Assembly (NCBI RefSeq): GCF_014701095.1
Contig: NZ_AP023439.1
Location: forward strand, 310,001-374,000
Direction of reading: 5' to 3'
Length of the DNA stretch: 64,000 bases
Source: Streptomyces tuirus
Lineage (GTDB): Bacteria > Actinomycetota > Actinomycetes > Streptomycetales > Streptomycetaceae
Below are positions 32,375-41,255 of this stretch, in pieces. Made by a program: the position numbers and the translations under genes. The notes beneath the pieces were generated by a model. It saw only the letters and a program-made list of their open reading frames with translations. It had not been told where the DNA came from and did not search any database. Position 1 is the stretch's first letter. The number at the start of each line of letters is the position of its first letter.

Positions 32375-34543
32375 TCAGGAGCTCGTCAGGACCACGAGCT
32401 CCTGCGTGGCCCGGGTCATCGCCACGTAGTGGTCGACGGCGCCTTCGACACCGTCGGCCCCTTCGCCGAAGTTCTCCGGATCGACGAGCACGACCAGGTC
32501 GAACTCCAGCCCCTTCGACAGTTCCGGGGTGAGCGACCGGACGCGGGGCGAGGCCGGGCGGAACCCGCGATCGCCGATCACACAGGCGATCCCCTCGGAG
32601 TGCGCGGCCAGCCAGGTGTCCAGGACCGACGTCAGCTCCGCGGCGGACCCGTGGCGGACGGGGACGCCGCTGCCGCGGATGGACGTCGGCACGTTGGCGT
32701 CCGGCAGGGCGGCCCGGATGACCGGCTCGGCCTCCGCCATGATCTCGGCGGGCGTCCGGTAGTTGATGCTCAGGGCGGCCAGCTCGACCCGGTCCAGACC
32801 GATGCGCTCCAGCCGTTCCCGCCACGACTCCGTGAACCCGTGCCGGGCCTGGGCGCGGTCCCCGACGATGGTGAAGCTCCGGGACGGGCAGCGCGGCAGC
32901 AGCATCTGCCATTCCGCGTCGGTCAGTTCCTGCGCCTCGTCCACGACGATGTGCGCGAACGGCCCGGCGAGCCGGTCCGGGTCGGCGGTGGGCAGGGCGC
33001 TGTCGTCGACGAGGGAGTTGCGCATGTCCTGCCCGTGCAGCATGACCAGCACGCCTTCGCCGTCGTCGTAGGTGTGGGCCTCCAGCAGGTCGTCGATGAC
33101 GTCGGCCATGCGGTCCTGCTGTGCGGCCACAGCGGCCTCCTGCCGGCGCCTGCGCCCTGAGGCCCCCGGGTCGCCGAGCCGCCGGCGTGCCGCGTCCAGC
33201 AGCGGCAGGTCGGAGACGGTCCAGGCCTGCGGCTCGGCGCGTTGCAGGGTGCGCACCTCGTCACGGTCGAGCCAGGGCGCGCACATCCGCAGATAGGCGG
33301 GCACGGACCAGAGGTCCCCGACGAGGTCGGCCGCCTCGAGCAGCGGCCAGGCGCGGTGGAAGACCGTGAGCAGCTCCCGGTCGCGCGCCAGCGCCTTGCG
33401 GAGCAGGTCCTCCGGGGCGTCGCCCTCGTGCTTGCCGACGCAGATCGTGAGGAGTTCCTCCCAGACCTGGTCGCGCGCCTCGTTGTGCGGAGTGCCGGGT
33501 TCCGCAGCCTGGAACGCCGTGGCCCAGTCGCGGGCGCCGAGGCGGATGTCGGACCAGTGGGTCGTGACCGTCATCGCCTCGGTGGGCGGTTCCTCGTAGA
33601 AGCGGACGGCCTTCTCGATGGCCCGCACCATGTCGGCGGTCGACTTCAGGCGGGCCACCTCGGGGTCGGTCTCGGCCTCGGCGGTGGCGCCCTCGTCGAC
33701 GAGGTCGCGCAGGATGCAGGTCTGCACGCCTTCCTCCCCGAGGCTGGGCAGGACGTCGGAGACGTAGGACAGGTACGGCCGGTGGGGGCCGACGAAGAGC
33801 ACGCCGCCCCGGCGGTGCTGCCCGAGGCGCGGGTCGGAGTGGAGGAGGTAGGCGGAGCGGTGCAGGGCGACGACGGTCTTGCCGGTGCCCGGGCCGCCGT
33901 CGACGACGAGGGCGCCGCGGGACCCGGCGCGGATGATGGCGTCCTGGTCGGCCTGGATGGTGCCGAGCACGTCCCGCATGCGGGGCGAGCGGTTGGTGCC
34001 GAGGCTCGCGATGAAGGCGGACTGGTCGTCGAGCGCGGCGTGCCCTTCGAAGCCGTCGGCGGTGAACACCTCGTCCCAGTAGTCGACGATCCGCCCGTCG
34101 GTCCAGCGGTACCTGCGCCTGCTCGCCAGGCCCATCGGGTCGGCGTGGGTGGCGCCGAAGAACGGCTCCGCGGCCGGGGACCGCCAGTCGACCAGCAGCC
34201 GGCGTCCCTCGCTGTCCGTGAGGCCGAGCCGCCCCACGTAGACGGGCCCGGAGCCGTCCGCGGCGACCATGCGCCCGAGGCACAGGTCCAGTCCGAAGCG
34301 GCGCAGGGCGCGCAGACGGGTGGTGAGGCGGTGGATCTCGGCGTCCCGGTCCATGGCCTGCCGGCCCTTGCCGCCGGGTGCCCTGCGCTCGGCGTCCAGA
34401 CGGTCGGACAGTTCGGCGATCGACTGCTCCAGGCAGTCGGCGACGGCGGCGAAGTGCCGTTCGTCCCCGGCGATCGACGCGGGGGCGGCCTTGTGCGCGA
34501 GGCGGTCGGGAAGGTCGAACGCGCTCGTGGTCGCAGGGGTCAC
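32375..34543 (-). CDS. helR: HelR/HelD-type UvrD-like ATPase protecting RNA polymerase
   Basis: This 722-aa superfamily-1 motor has an N-terminal coiled-coil arm (DCLEQSIAELSDRLDAERR) and Walker A GGPGTGKT (216-223). Walker B/DEAQ is IVVDEAQELTDAEW (~545), and the C-terminal motifs are SINYRTPAEIM and GLEFDLVVLVDP. HelR of Streptomyces displaces rifamycins from RNA polymerase and releases stalled enzyme. Identification as HelR instead of a generic HelD rests on the rifamycin-associated palindrome 55 bp upstream. Ending with MTRATQELVVL is usual for SF1A helicases. Expected effect is basal rifamycin tolerance. Confidence 0.88.
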   Translation of the reverse strand: MTPATTSAFDLPDRLAHKAAPASIAGDERHFAAVADCLEQSIAELSDRLDAERRAPGGKGRQAMDRDAEIHRLTTRLRALRRFGLDLCLGRMVAADGSGPVYVGRLGLTDSEGRRLLVDWRSPAAEPFFGATHADPMGLASRRRYRWTDGRIVDYWDEVFTADGFEGHAALDDQSAFIASLGTNRSPRMRDVLGTIQADQDAIIRAGSRGALVVDGGPGTGKTVVALHRSAYLLHSDPRLGQHRRGGVLFVGPHRPYLSYVSDVLPSLGEEGVQTCILRDLVDEGATAEAETDPEVARLKSTADMVRAIEKAVRFYEEPPTEAMTVTTHWSDIRLGARDWATAFQAAEPGTPHNEARDQVWEELLTICVGKHEGDAPEDLLRKALARDRELLTVFHRAWPLLEAADLVGDLWSVPAYLRMCAPWLDRDEVRTLQRAEPQAWTVSDLPLLDAARRRLGDPGASGRRRRQEAAVAAQQDRMADVIDDLLEAHTYDDGEGVLVMLHGQDMRNSLVDDSALPTADPDRLAGPFAHIVVDEAQELTDAEWQMLLPRCPSRSFTIVGDRAQARHGFTESWRERLERIGLDRVELAALSINYRTPAEIMAEAEPVIRAALPDANVPTSIRGSGVPVRHGSAAELTSVLDTWLAAHSEGIACVIGDRGFRPASPRVRSLTPELSKGLEFDLVVLVDPENFGEGADGVEGAVDHYVAMTRATQELVVLTSS

Positions 34544-34597
34544 GTCATGCTCCCGTTTCCGCAGGTCATGGGCTTAGGCGGGACATTGTGCGGGAGC

Positions 34598-34624
34598 CGG
34601 GGGGCCTTGCCGCAAGGCCCCCCG
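34598..34624. promoter_or_regulatory. Rifamycin-associated element (RAE) upstream of helR
   Basis: A perfect 13-bp inverted repeat (34598-34610 and 34612-34624) is centred on C34611. Its core GGGGCCTTGCCGCAAGGCCCC matches the published rifamycin-associated element as I recall it (GGGGCTTGCGGCAAGGCCCC, either strand). It lies 55 bp upstream of the helR ATG and about 125 bp upstream of the divergent oxidoreductase gene. Confidence 0.85.
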
Positions 34625-34748
34625 TGGGCTATAACTTGAGACAGGCGAGGAGAACACTCCTTGCCTTTTCTGTTGCCCGCCCCTTGTTGCGGGCCTGCCG
34701 TTCGCGTGTGGCACGCTCGTCGTTCCGACAGTGTGGAGAGGCGGCGGC

Positions 34749-35624
34749 ATGCGCATAGGACTGCTCGGCACCGGACCCTGGGCGCAGCTGGCCCACGCAC
34801 CCGCGTTGAGCGGGCATGAGCAGTTGGACTTCGCGGGAGTGTGGGGGCGTCGCCCCGAGGCGGCCAAGGAGCTGGCGGAACGGCACGGCGTCCGCGCCTA
34901 CGACGACGCCGACGAACTGTTCGCCGACGTGGACGCCGTCGCGGTGGCGCTGCCGCCCGAGGTACAGGCCTCACTCGCCGCCCGGGCGGCGCGGGCCGGG
35001 TGCCATCTGCTGCTCGACAAGCCGCTCGCGCCGACACCAGCGCAGGGGCGGGCCGTGGTCGAGGCCGCCGCGGAGGCCGGTGTCGCCTCGGTCGTGTTCT
35101 TCACGACCCGCTTCCAGCCCGAACCGGCGGCGTGGATCGCCCAACAGGCGGCGGCGCGGGGCTGGTTCACGGGGCGGGCCGAATGGCTCGGCGCGGTGTT
35201 CACCAGCGAGAGCCCCTTCGCGACGCCGTGGCGGCGGGAGAAGGGCGCCCTGTGGGACGTCGGCCCGCACGCCCTGTCCGTGCTGCTGCCGGTCCTCGGC
35301 GACGTCCGGCGGGTGACGGCGGCGGCGTACGGCCCCGGCGACACGGCGCATGTCGTCCTGGACCACACCGGTGGCGCGTCGAGCACCCTCACCCTGAGCC
35401 TGACGGCACCGCCGGCCGCGGCCGGTGCCGCCGTGGAACTGCGGGGAGAGGCCGGGGTCGCGACGCTGCCGGACAGCGCCGACGGGGCGGTGCCCGCGCT
35501 GAAGCGGGCGGCGGACGCGCTGCTCGCCGCCGCCCGCACCGGCCGCCCGCACGCCTGCGACGCGGCGTTCGGCCTGAGGGTGACGGAGATCCTCACGGCG
35601 GCTCAGGAACTGCTGAACGACTGA
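34749..35624 (+). CDS. Gfo/Idh/MocA-family oxidoreductase
   Basis: This 291-aa protein has an N-terminal Rossmann domain with MRIGLLGTGPWAQLAHAPAL and the family motif LLDKPLAPT (the EKP-like loop, here DKP). The C-terminal alpha/beta domain contains WDVGPHALSVLLPVLGDV with the conserved His. It should oxidise or reduce a sugar or polyol using NAD(P). The start at 34749 follows GAGAGGCGGC. It is divergent from helR; the shared 205-bp region holds the RAE, so co-induction by rifamycins is possible. Confidence 0.9.
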   Translation: MRIGLLGTGPWAQLAHAPALSGHEQLDFAGVWGRRPEAAKELAERHGVRAYDDADELFADVDAVAVALPPEVQASLAARAARAGCHLLLDKPLAPTPAQGRAVVEAAAEAGVASVVFFTTRFQPEPAAWIAQQAAARGWFTGRAEWLGAVFTSESPFATPWRREKGALWDVGPHALSVLLPVLGDVRRVTAAAYGPGDTAHVVLDHTGGASSTLTLSLTAPPAAAGAAVELRGEAGVATLPDSADGAVPALKRAADALLAAARTGRPHACDAAFGLRVTEILTAAQELLND

Positions 35625-35638
35625 GCGCGCCGTGACGG

Positions 35639-35669
35639 CCCCGGCCTCCGGTATCCCGTTCGGCCGGGG
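35639..35669. terminator. Hairpin between convergent genes
   Basis: CCCCGGCC (35639-35646) pairs with GGCCGGGG (35662-35669) over a 15-nt loop, 15 nt after the oxidoreductase stop and just before the end of the convergent GNAT. Confidence 0.55.
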
Positions 35670-35696
35670 CGAGTTCGCGGGCGTGCGCCCCGGTTC

Positions 35697-36590
35697 CTAC
35701 ACCGAGGGCGGGTCGAAGTTGAGCCGCTCCTTCACCACCGGGTAGCCGGCCTTGGCGAAGTTCGCCGCCATGGGAACGTTGCCCCGGTCCGTCGCCCCGG
35801 TGACGGCCTCCGCCCCCTGCTCGACGAGGAAGTGGGTGCACTCGGCCAGGAGGTCGTAGGCGTAGCCGTGTCCGCGGTGTTCCGGCACGACGCCGATGAA
35901 GCCGATGCAGGGGCCCGACGGGTTGTGGGCCGGGATGTGGACGCCGGCCAGGTCGCCCTGCGCCGTGTACGCGGTCTGCCACCACTCGCGCGGCGACGGG
36001 CACCAGTGGAAGAAGTCGAGTTCCTCCTGGGCCGCCTGGTCGGTTCCGCCCTGCTCGATGGCCTTGAGCGCGTGGGCGTCCAGGGTGACGGAGTGGATGC
36101 GGCGCAGCGCGTCGAAGAACACGGCGTCGTCCGGTTCGGCGCGGAACTTCAGGCGCCCGGGCCGCTCGGGCAGGCCGTGCCCGGGGGTCCACCGGTACAG
36201 GAAGCGTTCGACCAAGAGGTCGTAACCGGCCTTCCGGGCGGCCGTGAAGCAGGTTTCCGCGGCGCTGCGCAGGGCAGGGTCGTCGCGCCAGCCGGCGGGC
36301 AGGTTCAGCTCCAGTTCGACCTGCCAGGGGGCGGAACGCAGGAGCGCGGCGCCCGCCTCCTCCTCGCCGTCGGCCACGTCGAACCAGTTGACGTTGAGGG
36401 GTTCGGTGTCGTCGGGGCCGCCCCACCAGGCGCCGCGGGCGACGACACGGCCGTCGCGCAGGGCCACCCGCTTCCACTCGGGGCGGTGCCGGGTCGTGCG
36501 GTGGCCCTCACGGGCGCCCAGTGGGTCGGGCAGGGTGTCGAAGAGTCCGGCGTCGCTCGGGTCGAGCGCGCGGATGACCACATCGGTCAT
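35697..36590 (-). CDS. Two-domain GNAT acetyltransferase
   Basis: This 297-aa protein has a degenerate N-terminal GNAT half (residues ~1-130) and a typical C-terminal half with IGFIGVVPEHRGHGYAYDLLA as acetyl-CoA motif A and NVPMAANFAKAGYPVVKERL as motif B. The start at 36590 is given by GGAGGA about 5-10 nt upstream. Substrate unknown. It is divergent from the membrane phosphatase gene. Confidence 0.85.
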   Translation of the reverse strand: MTDVVIRALDPSDAGLFDTLPDPLGAREGHRTTRHRPEWKRVALRDGRVVARGAWWGGPDDTEPLNVNWFDVADGEEEAGAALLRSAPWQVELELNLPAGWRDDPALRSAAETCFTAARKAGYDLLVERFLYRWTPGHGLPERPGRLKFRAEPDDAVFFDALRRIHSVTLDAHALKAIEQGGTDQAAQEELDFFHWCPSPREWWQTAYTAQGDLAGVHIPAHNPSGPCIGFIGVVPEHRGHGYAYDLLAECTHFLVEQGAEAVTGATDRGNVPMAANFAKAGYPVVKERLNFDPPSV

Positions 36591-36894
36591 GGGATGTCCT
36601 CCGGGACGCATACTGCTCGGAGCGCTCCCGGTGGGTCAGTCGAGGCACGCCGGGACAACGGGGAGGGAGCGCGGGATCGGTGTGAACGGCACGGCTCTGC
36701 CCTCCTTCCGCTGGTCTCGGGGCGTGGCGCGCCACACGCTACGGGATCTCCCGACGGGCCGTCCATCGGTTTTCGGGCCCGGCTCCCACCTGGGCATCCG
36801 GCCGGCGCCGGATGCCCTTCCCGCCGTGTCCGGGGGCCCCGCTGGGGTGCGGGCCCGGCGTGCGGCGGGCGGTCGGCCGTTGCAGCGTGGTGGT

Positions 36895-38004
36895 GTGAGC
36901 AGTGTGCGCGGCCGGCCGGCACGCCGGGATCCGTACCGGCGGGGCTGGCTGCGCGGCGCACCGCCGCCCGTCTGGGCCCGGGTGCTGCCGTCGGCGCTGC
37001 TGGTGGGCGTCTGCCTGGCGGAGCTGGTCAGCCCGGAGCCGCTCGACATCGGCTTCCTGCTGGGCGCCATCCCGCCGCTGGCCGTGCTGGCACACGGACC
37101 GGTGGCGACCGCGGTGCTCGGCGCGCTGGTGGTGGTCGTGCTGACCGTGCCGGTGTTCAATCTCGACGACCCGGGCAGTACCGACCTGCTGACCGTGTGC
37201 TTCGTCTCGGTGCTGAGCGTGCTGCTGTCGTACGTCCGCTCCCGGCGGGACGCGCAGCTGGTCACCGAGCGGACCGTCGCCGAGGTCGCGCAGCGGGCCG
37301 TCGTACCGCTGCTGCCGGAGCGGGTCGGGCCGGTGCGGTGTGCGGGGCTGTACCGGGCCGCGCAGCGCGGGACGCTGGTCGGCGGCGACTTCTTCGACGT
37401 ACGGGCGGGCCCCTACGGCGTACGGGCGGTGATGGGCGATGTGCAGGGGCACGGGCTGTCGGCCGTGGCCACGGTCGCGTCGCTGCTGGGGGCGTTCCGG
37501 GAGGCGGTGCTGGACCAGCCGGACCCGGAGGCGGTGGCGGCCCGGCTCGACCGGAGGCTGGCGGTGGACTCGGCGGACGACCCGCATGCCGAGCTGTTCG
37601 CGACGGCGGTGCTGCTCGACTTCTCCGCCGACGCCCGGGTCGTGCGGATCGTGGCGTGCGGGCAGGCCGGACCGCTGCTGCTGCGGGACGGGAAGGCCGT
37701 CGAGCTGGACGTCGAGCCGTGCACGCCGCTCGGTCTCGGCCTCGCCGGGGCCGCCCCGCCCCGGGCCGTCTCGGTGCCGCTGAGGGCGGGTGACCGGCTC
37801 TTCCTCGCCTCCGACGGGGTGACCGAGGCCAGGGACGCGGGCGGGGTCTTCTACCCGCTGGCCGAACGGCTGCCGGACCTCGCCGCCGAGGACCCGGTCG
37901 CACTGGCCGAACGGGTGTGGACCGACCTCGTCCGGCACTGCCCCGATGTGCAGGACGACGTCACGATGCTGGTGCTCGCGCCGCGTCCGCAGGAGGAGCC
38001 CTGA
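36895..38004 (+). CDS. Membrane-bound PP2C/SpoIIE-type serine phosphatase
   Basis: This 369-aa protein has about four N-terminal membrane helices (VLPSALLVGVCLAELV, FLLGAIPPLAVLA, VATAVLGALVVVVLTVPVF, LLTVCFVSVLSVLLSYV). A short linker leads to a SpoIIE-type PP2C phosphatase domain: LVGGDFFDVRAGPYGV, VMGDVQGHGLSAVATVA, FLASDGVTEARD and VQDDVTMLVLA carry the metal-binding Asp residues. Such phosphatases dephosphorylate anti-anti-sigma proteins. GTG 36895 is the best start, after GCAGCGTGGTG. No sensor domain besides the membrane part is visible. Confidence 0.88.
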   Translation: MSSVRGRPARRDPYRRGWLRGAPPPVWARVLPSALLVGVCLAELVSPEPLDIGFLLGAIPPLAVLAHGPVATAVLGALVVVVLTVPVFNLDDPGSTDLLTVCFVSVLSVLLSYVRSRRDAQLVTERTVAEVAQRAVVPLLPERVGPVRCAGLYRAAQRGTLVGGDFFDVRAGPYGVRAVMGDVQGHGLSAVATVASLLGAFREAVLDQPDPEAVAARLDRRLAVDSADDPHAELFATAVLLDFSADARVVRIVACGQAGPLLLRDGKAVELDVEPCTPLGLGLAGAAPPRAVSVPLRAGDRLFLASDGVTEARDAGGVFYPLAERLPDLAAEDPVALAERVWTDLVRHCPDVQDDVTMLVLAPRPQEEP

Positions 38005-38071
38005 CAACGGCGGCCGGCGGCGGCCCGCGAGGTGCGCGGGCCGCCGCCGGCGGGGTCGTGCGACCGGTACG

Positions 38072-38308
38072 TCAGTCCTTGATCGTGCACTCGTTGCCGA
38101 ACGCCGGGTTGAGCAGCCCGATCACGTTGATCGAGTTGCCGCAGACATTGGCGTTGACCTCGACCGGGATCTGGACGACGTTGCCGGAGAGGAAGCCGGG
38201 GCTGTCGGTGGCGACACCGATGGTGCCGTCGTCCGCGCTCGCCGTACCGGCGAAGGCCAGCAGGGCGGCGCAGGCCAGACCCGCCGCGGCAGTCACACGT
38301 GTGCGCAT
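38072..38308 (-). CDS. Short chaplin (aerial hyphae surface amyloid)
   Basis: This 78-aa secreted protein has a signal peptide (VTAAAGLACAALLAFAGTASA) and one chaplin domain, with SPGFLSGNVVQIPVEV and the Cys-containing segments NVCGNSINVIG and LLNPAFGNEC. Two cysteines are present, so an intramolecular disulfide is expected. The size fits the short chaplins (ChpD-H type), which assemble into amyloid fibres on aerial hyphae and lower surface tension. The start follows AGGAG 8 nt upstream. It is a single gene. Confidence 0.93.
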   Translation of the reverse strand: MRTRVTAAAGLACAALLAFAGTASADDGTIGVATDSPGFLSGNVVQIPVEVNANVCGNSINVIGLLNPAFGNECTIKD

Positions 38309-38527
38309 GGGTAAAGCTCCTGTCAGTCGCAGGGACACGTGTCTCCACCGTCACCCGGAGTGAGCCGACGCGACATCGGTGAGCGTCCGAACGGGGTGCG
38401 CGCGGTCCGGCGGGCCCGCCGTCGCGCTCTCCGGATGCACGCCGCGCTCCCGCGGGGAATGGTGATAGCGGACCCGTTTTTCAGCACCGGGGCCGCACCA
38501 GCGATCCGGACCCTAGGAGCAGAGAAC

Positions 38528-38734
38528 ATGTCGACGTCAGAGCCCGCCGCATCCCGGCCGTCCGAGGACCGCGCCACCCCGGACCACCTGCTCCACACCC
38601 ACACCGGCACCGACGTGTCGCCGGAGGACCTCGTCCTCGCCTCGGGCAAGGACCTCACCCCGCACAACCTCGAGTGGGCCAAGCGCAAGCTGGCGGCGGA
38701 GGGACCCACCGCCCTGGAGAAGCTGCTGCCCTAG
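38528..38734 (+). CDS. Small conserved hypothetical protein
   Basis: This 68-aa soluble protein has a disordered N-terminus (MSTSEPAASRPSEDRATPDH) and a helical C-terminus (LTPHNLEWAKRKLAAEGPTA, then LEKLLP). I recall similar short proteins in other Streptomyces, with no function. ATG 38528 follows TAGGAGCAGAGAAC. It ends 16 bp before a perfect 12-bp-stem terminator. Confidence 0.7.
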   Translation: MSTSEPAASRPSEDRATPDHLLHTHTGTDVSPEDLVLASGKDLTPHNLEWAKRKLAAEGPTALEKLLP

Positions 38735-38750
38735 CCGCCCCCCGGCACAC

Positions 38751-38796
38751 GAAGGCCACCGGCCCGGCGCCGTCGCGTCCGGGTCCGGTGGCCTTC
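38751..38796 (+). terminator. Perfect 12-bp-stem terminator
   Basis: GAAGGCCACCGG (38751-38762) pairs with CCGGTGGCCTTC (38785-38796) over a 22-nt loop, just after the small gene at 38528. Confidence 0.75.
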
Positions 38797-38860
38797 TGCG
38801 TGCGGCCTTCTGTGCGCGGTCTTCTGCGTGCGGCCTTCCGCGCGCGGCCTTCCGTGGGCG
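38791..38860. repeat. Five 14-bp tandem repeats starting in a terminator arm
   Basis: Units at 38791, 38805, 38819, 38833 and 38847 follow GCCTTCTGCGTGCG with 1-4 changes. The first unit shares GCCTTC with the right arm of the terminator, suggesting slippage duplication from it. They end 12 nt before the stop of the convergent DUF5709 gene. Confidence 0.75.
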
Positions 38861-38871
38861 CGGCGGGCGGG

Positions 38872-39381
38872 TCACACCCCGGCGTCGTCCTCGGGCAGGT
38901 CCGTCTCGTCCTCCACCACGTGCACGGCGGCTTCCTCCGCACCCGCCGCTCCGCCGTCGATGCCGACGTCGGACGCGACGGACTCCTTCGTGGTGTCCGG
39001 GTGGGCGCCCTCGTCCGGGGCGACCAGGCGGCCGGCACGGGCGGTGCCCGCCTCGGGGTCCACCGGTTCGCCGTCGCTGTCCGGGGTGTCCCCCACGCCG
39101 TCCCCGGCCGGCTCCGCGGACACGTCGGGGACCTCCTGGGCCAGCCGTTCGTCGAGGGTCTCGCCCTCGTGCTGCTCCGCGGCGGTGGTGCCGCGCTTGG
39201 TGACGCCCAGGGGCTTCTCGGGCGGGGAGTAGCCCTCGTCGAGGGTGTCGTCGTACGTCCGCTCGTCGACGGCGTCCTGCAGGTCCAGCGGCGCGGCGTC
39301 CTCCTGCTCCTCGTTGGTCCCGGTGGGCTGGTACGCGTCGTCCGCCATCGGTTCGGGGCGCATCGGTTCCGTGCCCATCAC
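38872..39381 (-). CDS. DUF5709 acidic protein
   Basis: This 169-aa, strongly acidic, probably disordered protein carries the DUF5709 signature: DEGYSPPEKPLGVTKRGTTA followed by AEQHEGETLDERLAQEVPD. Function is unknown; the family is common in Streptomyces. The start is ATG 39381 or the next codon. It is divergent from the APC permease with a 393-bp intergenic region between them. Confidence 0.85.
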   Translation of the reverse strand: MMGTEPMRPEPMADDAYQPTGTNEEQEDAAPLDLQDAVDERTYDDTLDEGYSPPEKPLGVTKRGTTAAEQHEGETLDERLAQEVPDVSAEPAGDGVGDTPDSDGEPVDPEAGTARAGRLVAPDEGAHPDTTKESVASDVGIDGGAAGAEEAAVHVVEDETDLPEDDAGV

Positions 39382-39560
39382 TCCTGCCTCCCTGTCGCGC
39401 TGCGACGACTCGTTCGTCCGTGCTGTCCGTTCCGCGTTTCCCGTTACGCGGTCTCTAACCTCGGCGGATGATCCCCGGGCCGGGACGGCGCACCGAACGT
39501 CCCGCGGGCCGACGGGAGTCGAAACCCTGGGCGGGGCCGCACGTTACCCACCAGTCAATC

Positions 39561-39588
39561 TTGAAAGATCAATGAGCGGGACTATCAT
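39561..39588 (+). promoter_or_regulatory. Sigma-70-type promoter for the APC permease
   Basis: TTGAAA (39561-39566) and TATCAT (39583-39588) are separated by 16 nt. They lie in the 393-bp region 39382-39774, the only AT-richer part there, about 190 nt upstream of the permease ATG. CACACGGTGTG follows near 39598-39608, a possible operator. Nothing else is seen in the gap. Confidence 0.5.
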
Positions 39589-39774
39589 CACTCGCACACA
39601 CGGTGTGACCGACTGCCGACGCGGCGGCAGCACGGTATCCACCACCCCGTTTTCATCGCTCCTGGGCCCGAGGCCACCCTTCTCCGTCCGGCGGCGAGTT
39701 CCACCCCCCACCCCCCAACGCTTCCGGGACGGCCTGCCCGCCTCCGGTCGTGCACAAGTGAAAGCGGCGCATCC

Positions 39775-41244
39775 ATGAGCTACAGCAGGGGCAGAGGGCT
39801 GCAGGCCAATGTCCTCAGCACGTTCGACACCGTGGTGATGGCGGTCGCCGGCAGCGCACCGGCGTATTCGCTGGCCGCGACCACCGCCGTCCTCGTGGGC
39901 GCGGTGGGGCTGGCCAGTCCGGCCGCCCTGCTGTACTGCGCGATACCCATGCTGGGCATCGCCCTGGCGTTCAGCTACCTGGGCCGGATCGACGTCAACG
40001 CGGGCGCCAGCTACTCGTGGGTGGGGCGCACGCTCCACCCGTTCCTGGGCTTCATCAGCGGCTGGGCGCTGGTGATCTCGGCGACGATCTTCATGGTGGC
40101 CGGTTCGCTGCCCGCGGGGTCGATGACGCTCGCGCTCTTCGACGACGGCCTCGCGGACAACACCGCGCTGTCCACGGTGGTCGGCGCGGCCTGGTTCGTC
40201 ATCATGCTGTGCGTGGTGCTGGGCGGCGCCCGGCTCACGGTGCGGGCGCAGCTGATCATGTCCGGCGTCGAGCTGGTCATCCTGGCGCTGTTCGCGGTGC
40301 TCGCCTTCTTCCACACGGACGACGCCCGCGCCTTCGACTGGTCCTGGCTCGGCTTCTCCCACTTCGACGGCATGGCCGGCTTCGCCTCGGGTGCGCTCAT
40401 CGCCGCGTTCTACTACTGGGGCTGGGACGTCACCAGCAACCTCAGCGAGGAGACCCGCAACAGCCGCCGTACGACAGGACTCGCGGGGCTGATCGGCGTG
40501 GGCATCGTCTTCCTGCTGTTCGAGGTGTTCACCATCGCGGTGAACGTGATCCTGTCCTCGAAGCAGATCGAGGAGAACGACGCGAACGTGCTGGCGGTGC
40601 TCGGCGAGGAGGTCTGGCCCGGCTGGGGCGGCAAGCTGCTGATCGTGGCCGTGATGCTGTCCACCATCGCCACGCTGGAGACGACACTGATCCAGGTCAC
40701 GCGCTCGCTGTTCGCGATGGGCCGGGACCGTACGATGCCGTCGGCGCTGGGCCGGGTGCACCGCCGGTGGAACACGCCCTGGGTGGCGATCGTCGTGGTC
40801 GGGTCGGTGGCGCTGGTGATGTTCATCGCCTCCAACGCCCTGGGCTCGGTGGGCGACATCCTCTCCGACGCCATCTCGGCGATCGGCCTGCAGATCGCGG
40901 TCTACTACGGTCTCGCGGGGCTCGCGGTGGTCGTCGCGTACCGGAAGATGCTGCTGAAGTCCCCGGCCCACTTCCTCTTCGGCGGCCTGTGGCCGCTGTG
41001 CGGCGCCCTGTTCATGTTCTGGGTGTTCGTGGAGTCGCTGGGCGAGCTGAGCAGCGCCGCGGTCACGATCGGCATCGGCGGGCTCGCGGTCGGGCTGATC
41101 CCGATGCTCTGGTACTGGCGGCAGGGCAGCGACTACTACCGGCCCGCGAAACTGGACGCCTCGCGCACGGTCGAGACGGACTACGTGCCCGGTGAACAGG
41201 ACGGCCACGCGCGCGTCCACGAGGGTCTCTCCACCGACTTCTGA
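39775..41244 (+). CDS. APC-family amino acid permease
   Basis: This 489-aa protein has about twelve membrane helices. The first unwound helix motif is VMAVAGSAPAYSLAATTAVL; FSYLGRIDVNAGASYSWVGR and GWDVTSNLSEETRNSRRT are characteristic of the amino acid-polyamine-organocation family. It should import amino acids or amines by proton or cation coupling. The C-terminus is an acidic hydrophilic tail. Substrate is unknown. The following gene starts 12 nt downstream and is likely co-transcribed. Confidence 0.92.
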   Translation: MSYSRGRGLQANVLSTFDTVVMAVAGSAPAYSLAATTAVLVGAVGLASPAALLYCAIPMLGIALAFSYLGRIDVNAGASYSWVGRTLHPFLGFISGWALVISATIFMVAGSLPAGSMTLALFDDGLADNTALSTVVGAAWFVIMLCVVLGGARLTVRAQLIMSGVELVILALFAVLAFFHTDDARAFDWSWLGFSHFDGMAGFASGALIAAFYYWGWDVTSNLSEETRNSRRTTGLAGLIGVGIVFLLFEVFTIAVNVILSSKQIEENDANVLAVLGEEVWPGWGGKLLIVAVMLSTIATLETTLIQVTRSLFAMGRDRTMPSALGRVHRRWNTPWVAIVVVGSVALVMFIASNALGSVGDILSDAISAIGLQIAVYYGLAGLAVVVAYRKMLLKSPAHFLFGGLWPLCGALFMFWVFVESLGELSSAAVTIGIGGLAVGLIPMLWYWRQGSDYYRPAKLDASRTVETDYVPGEQDGHARVHEGLSTDF

Positions 41245-41255
41245 GGAGGACCCCG

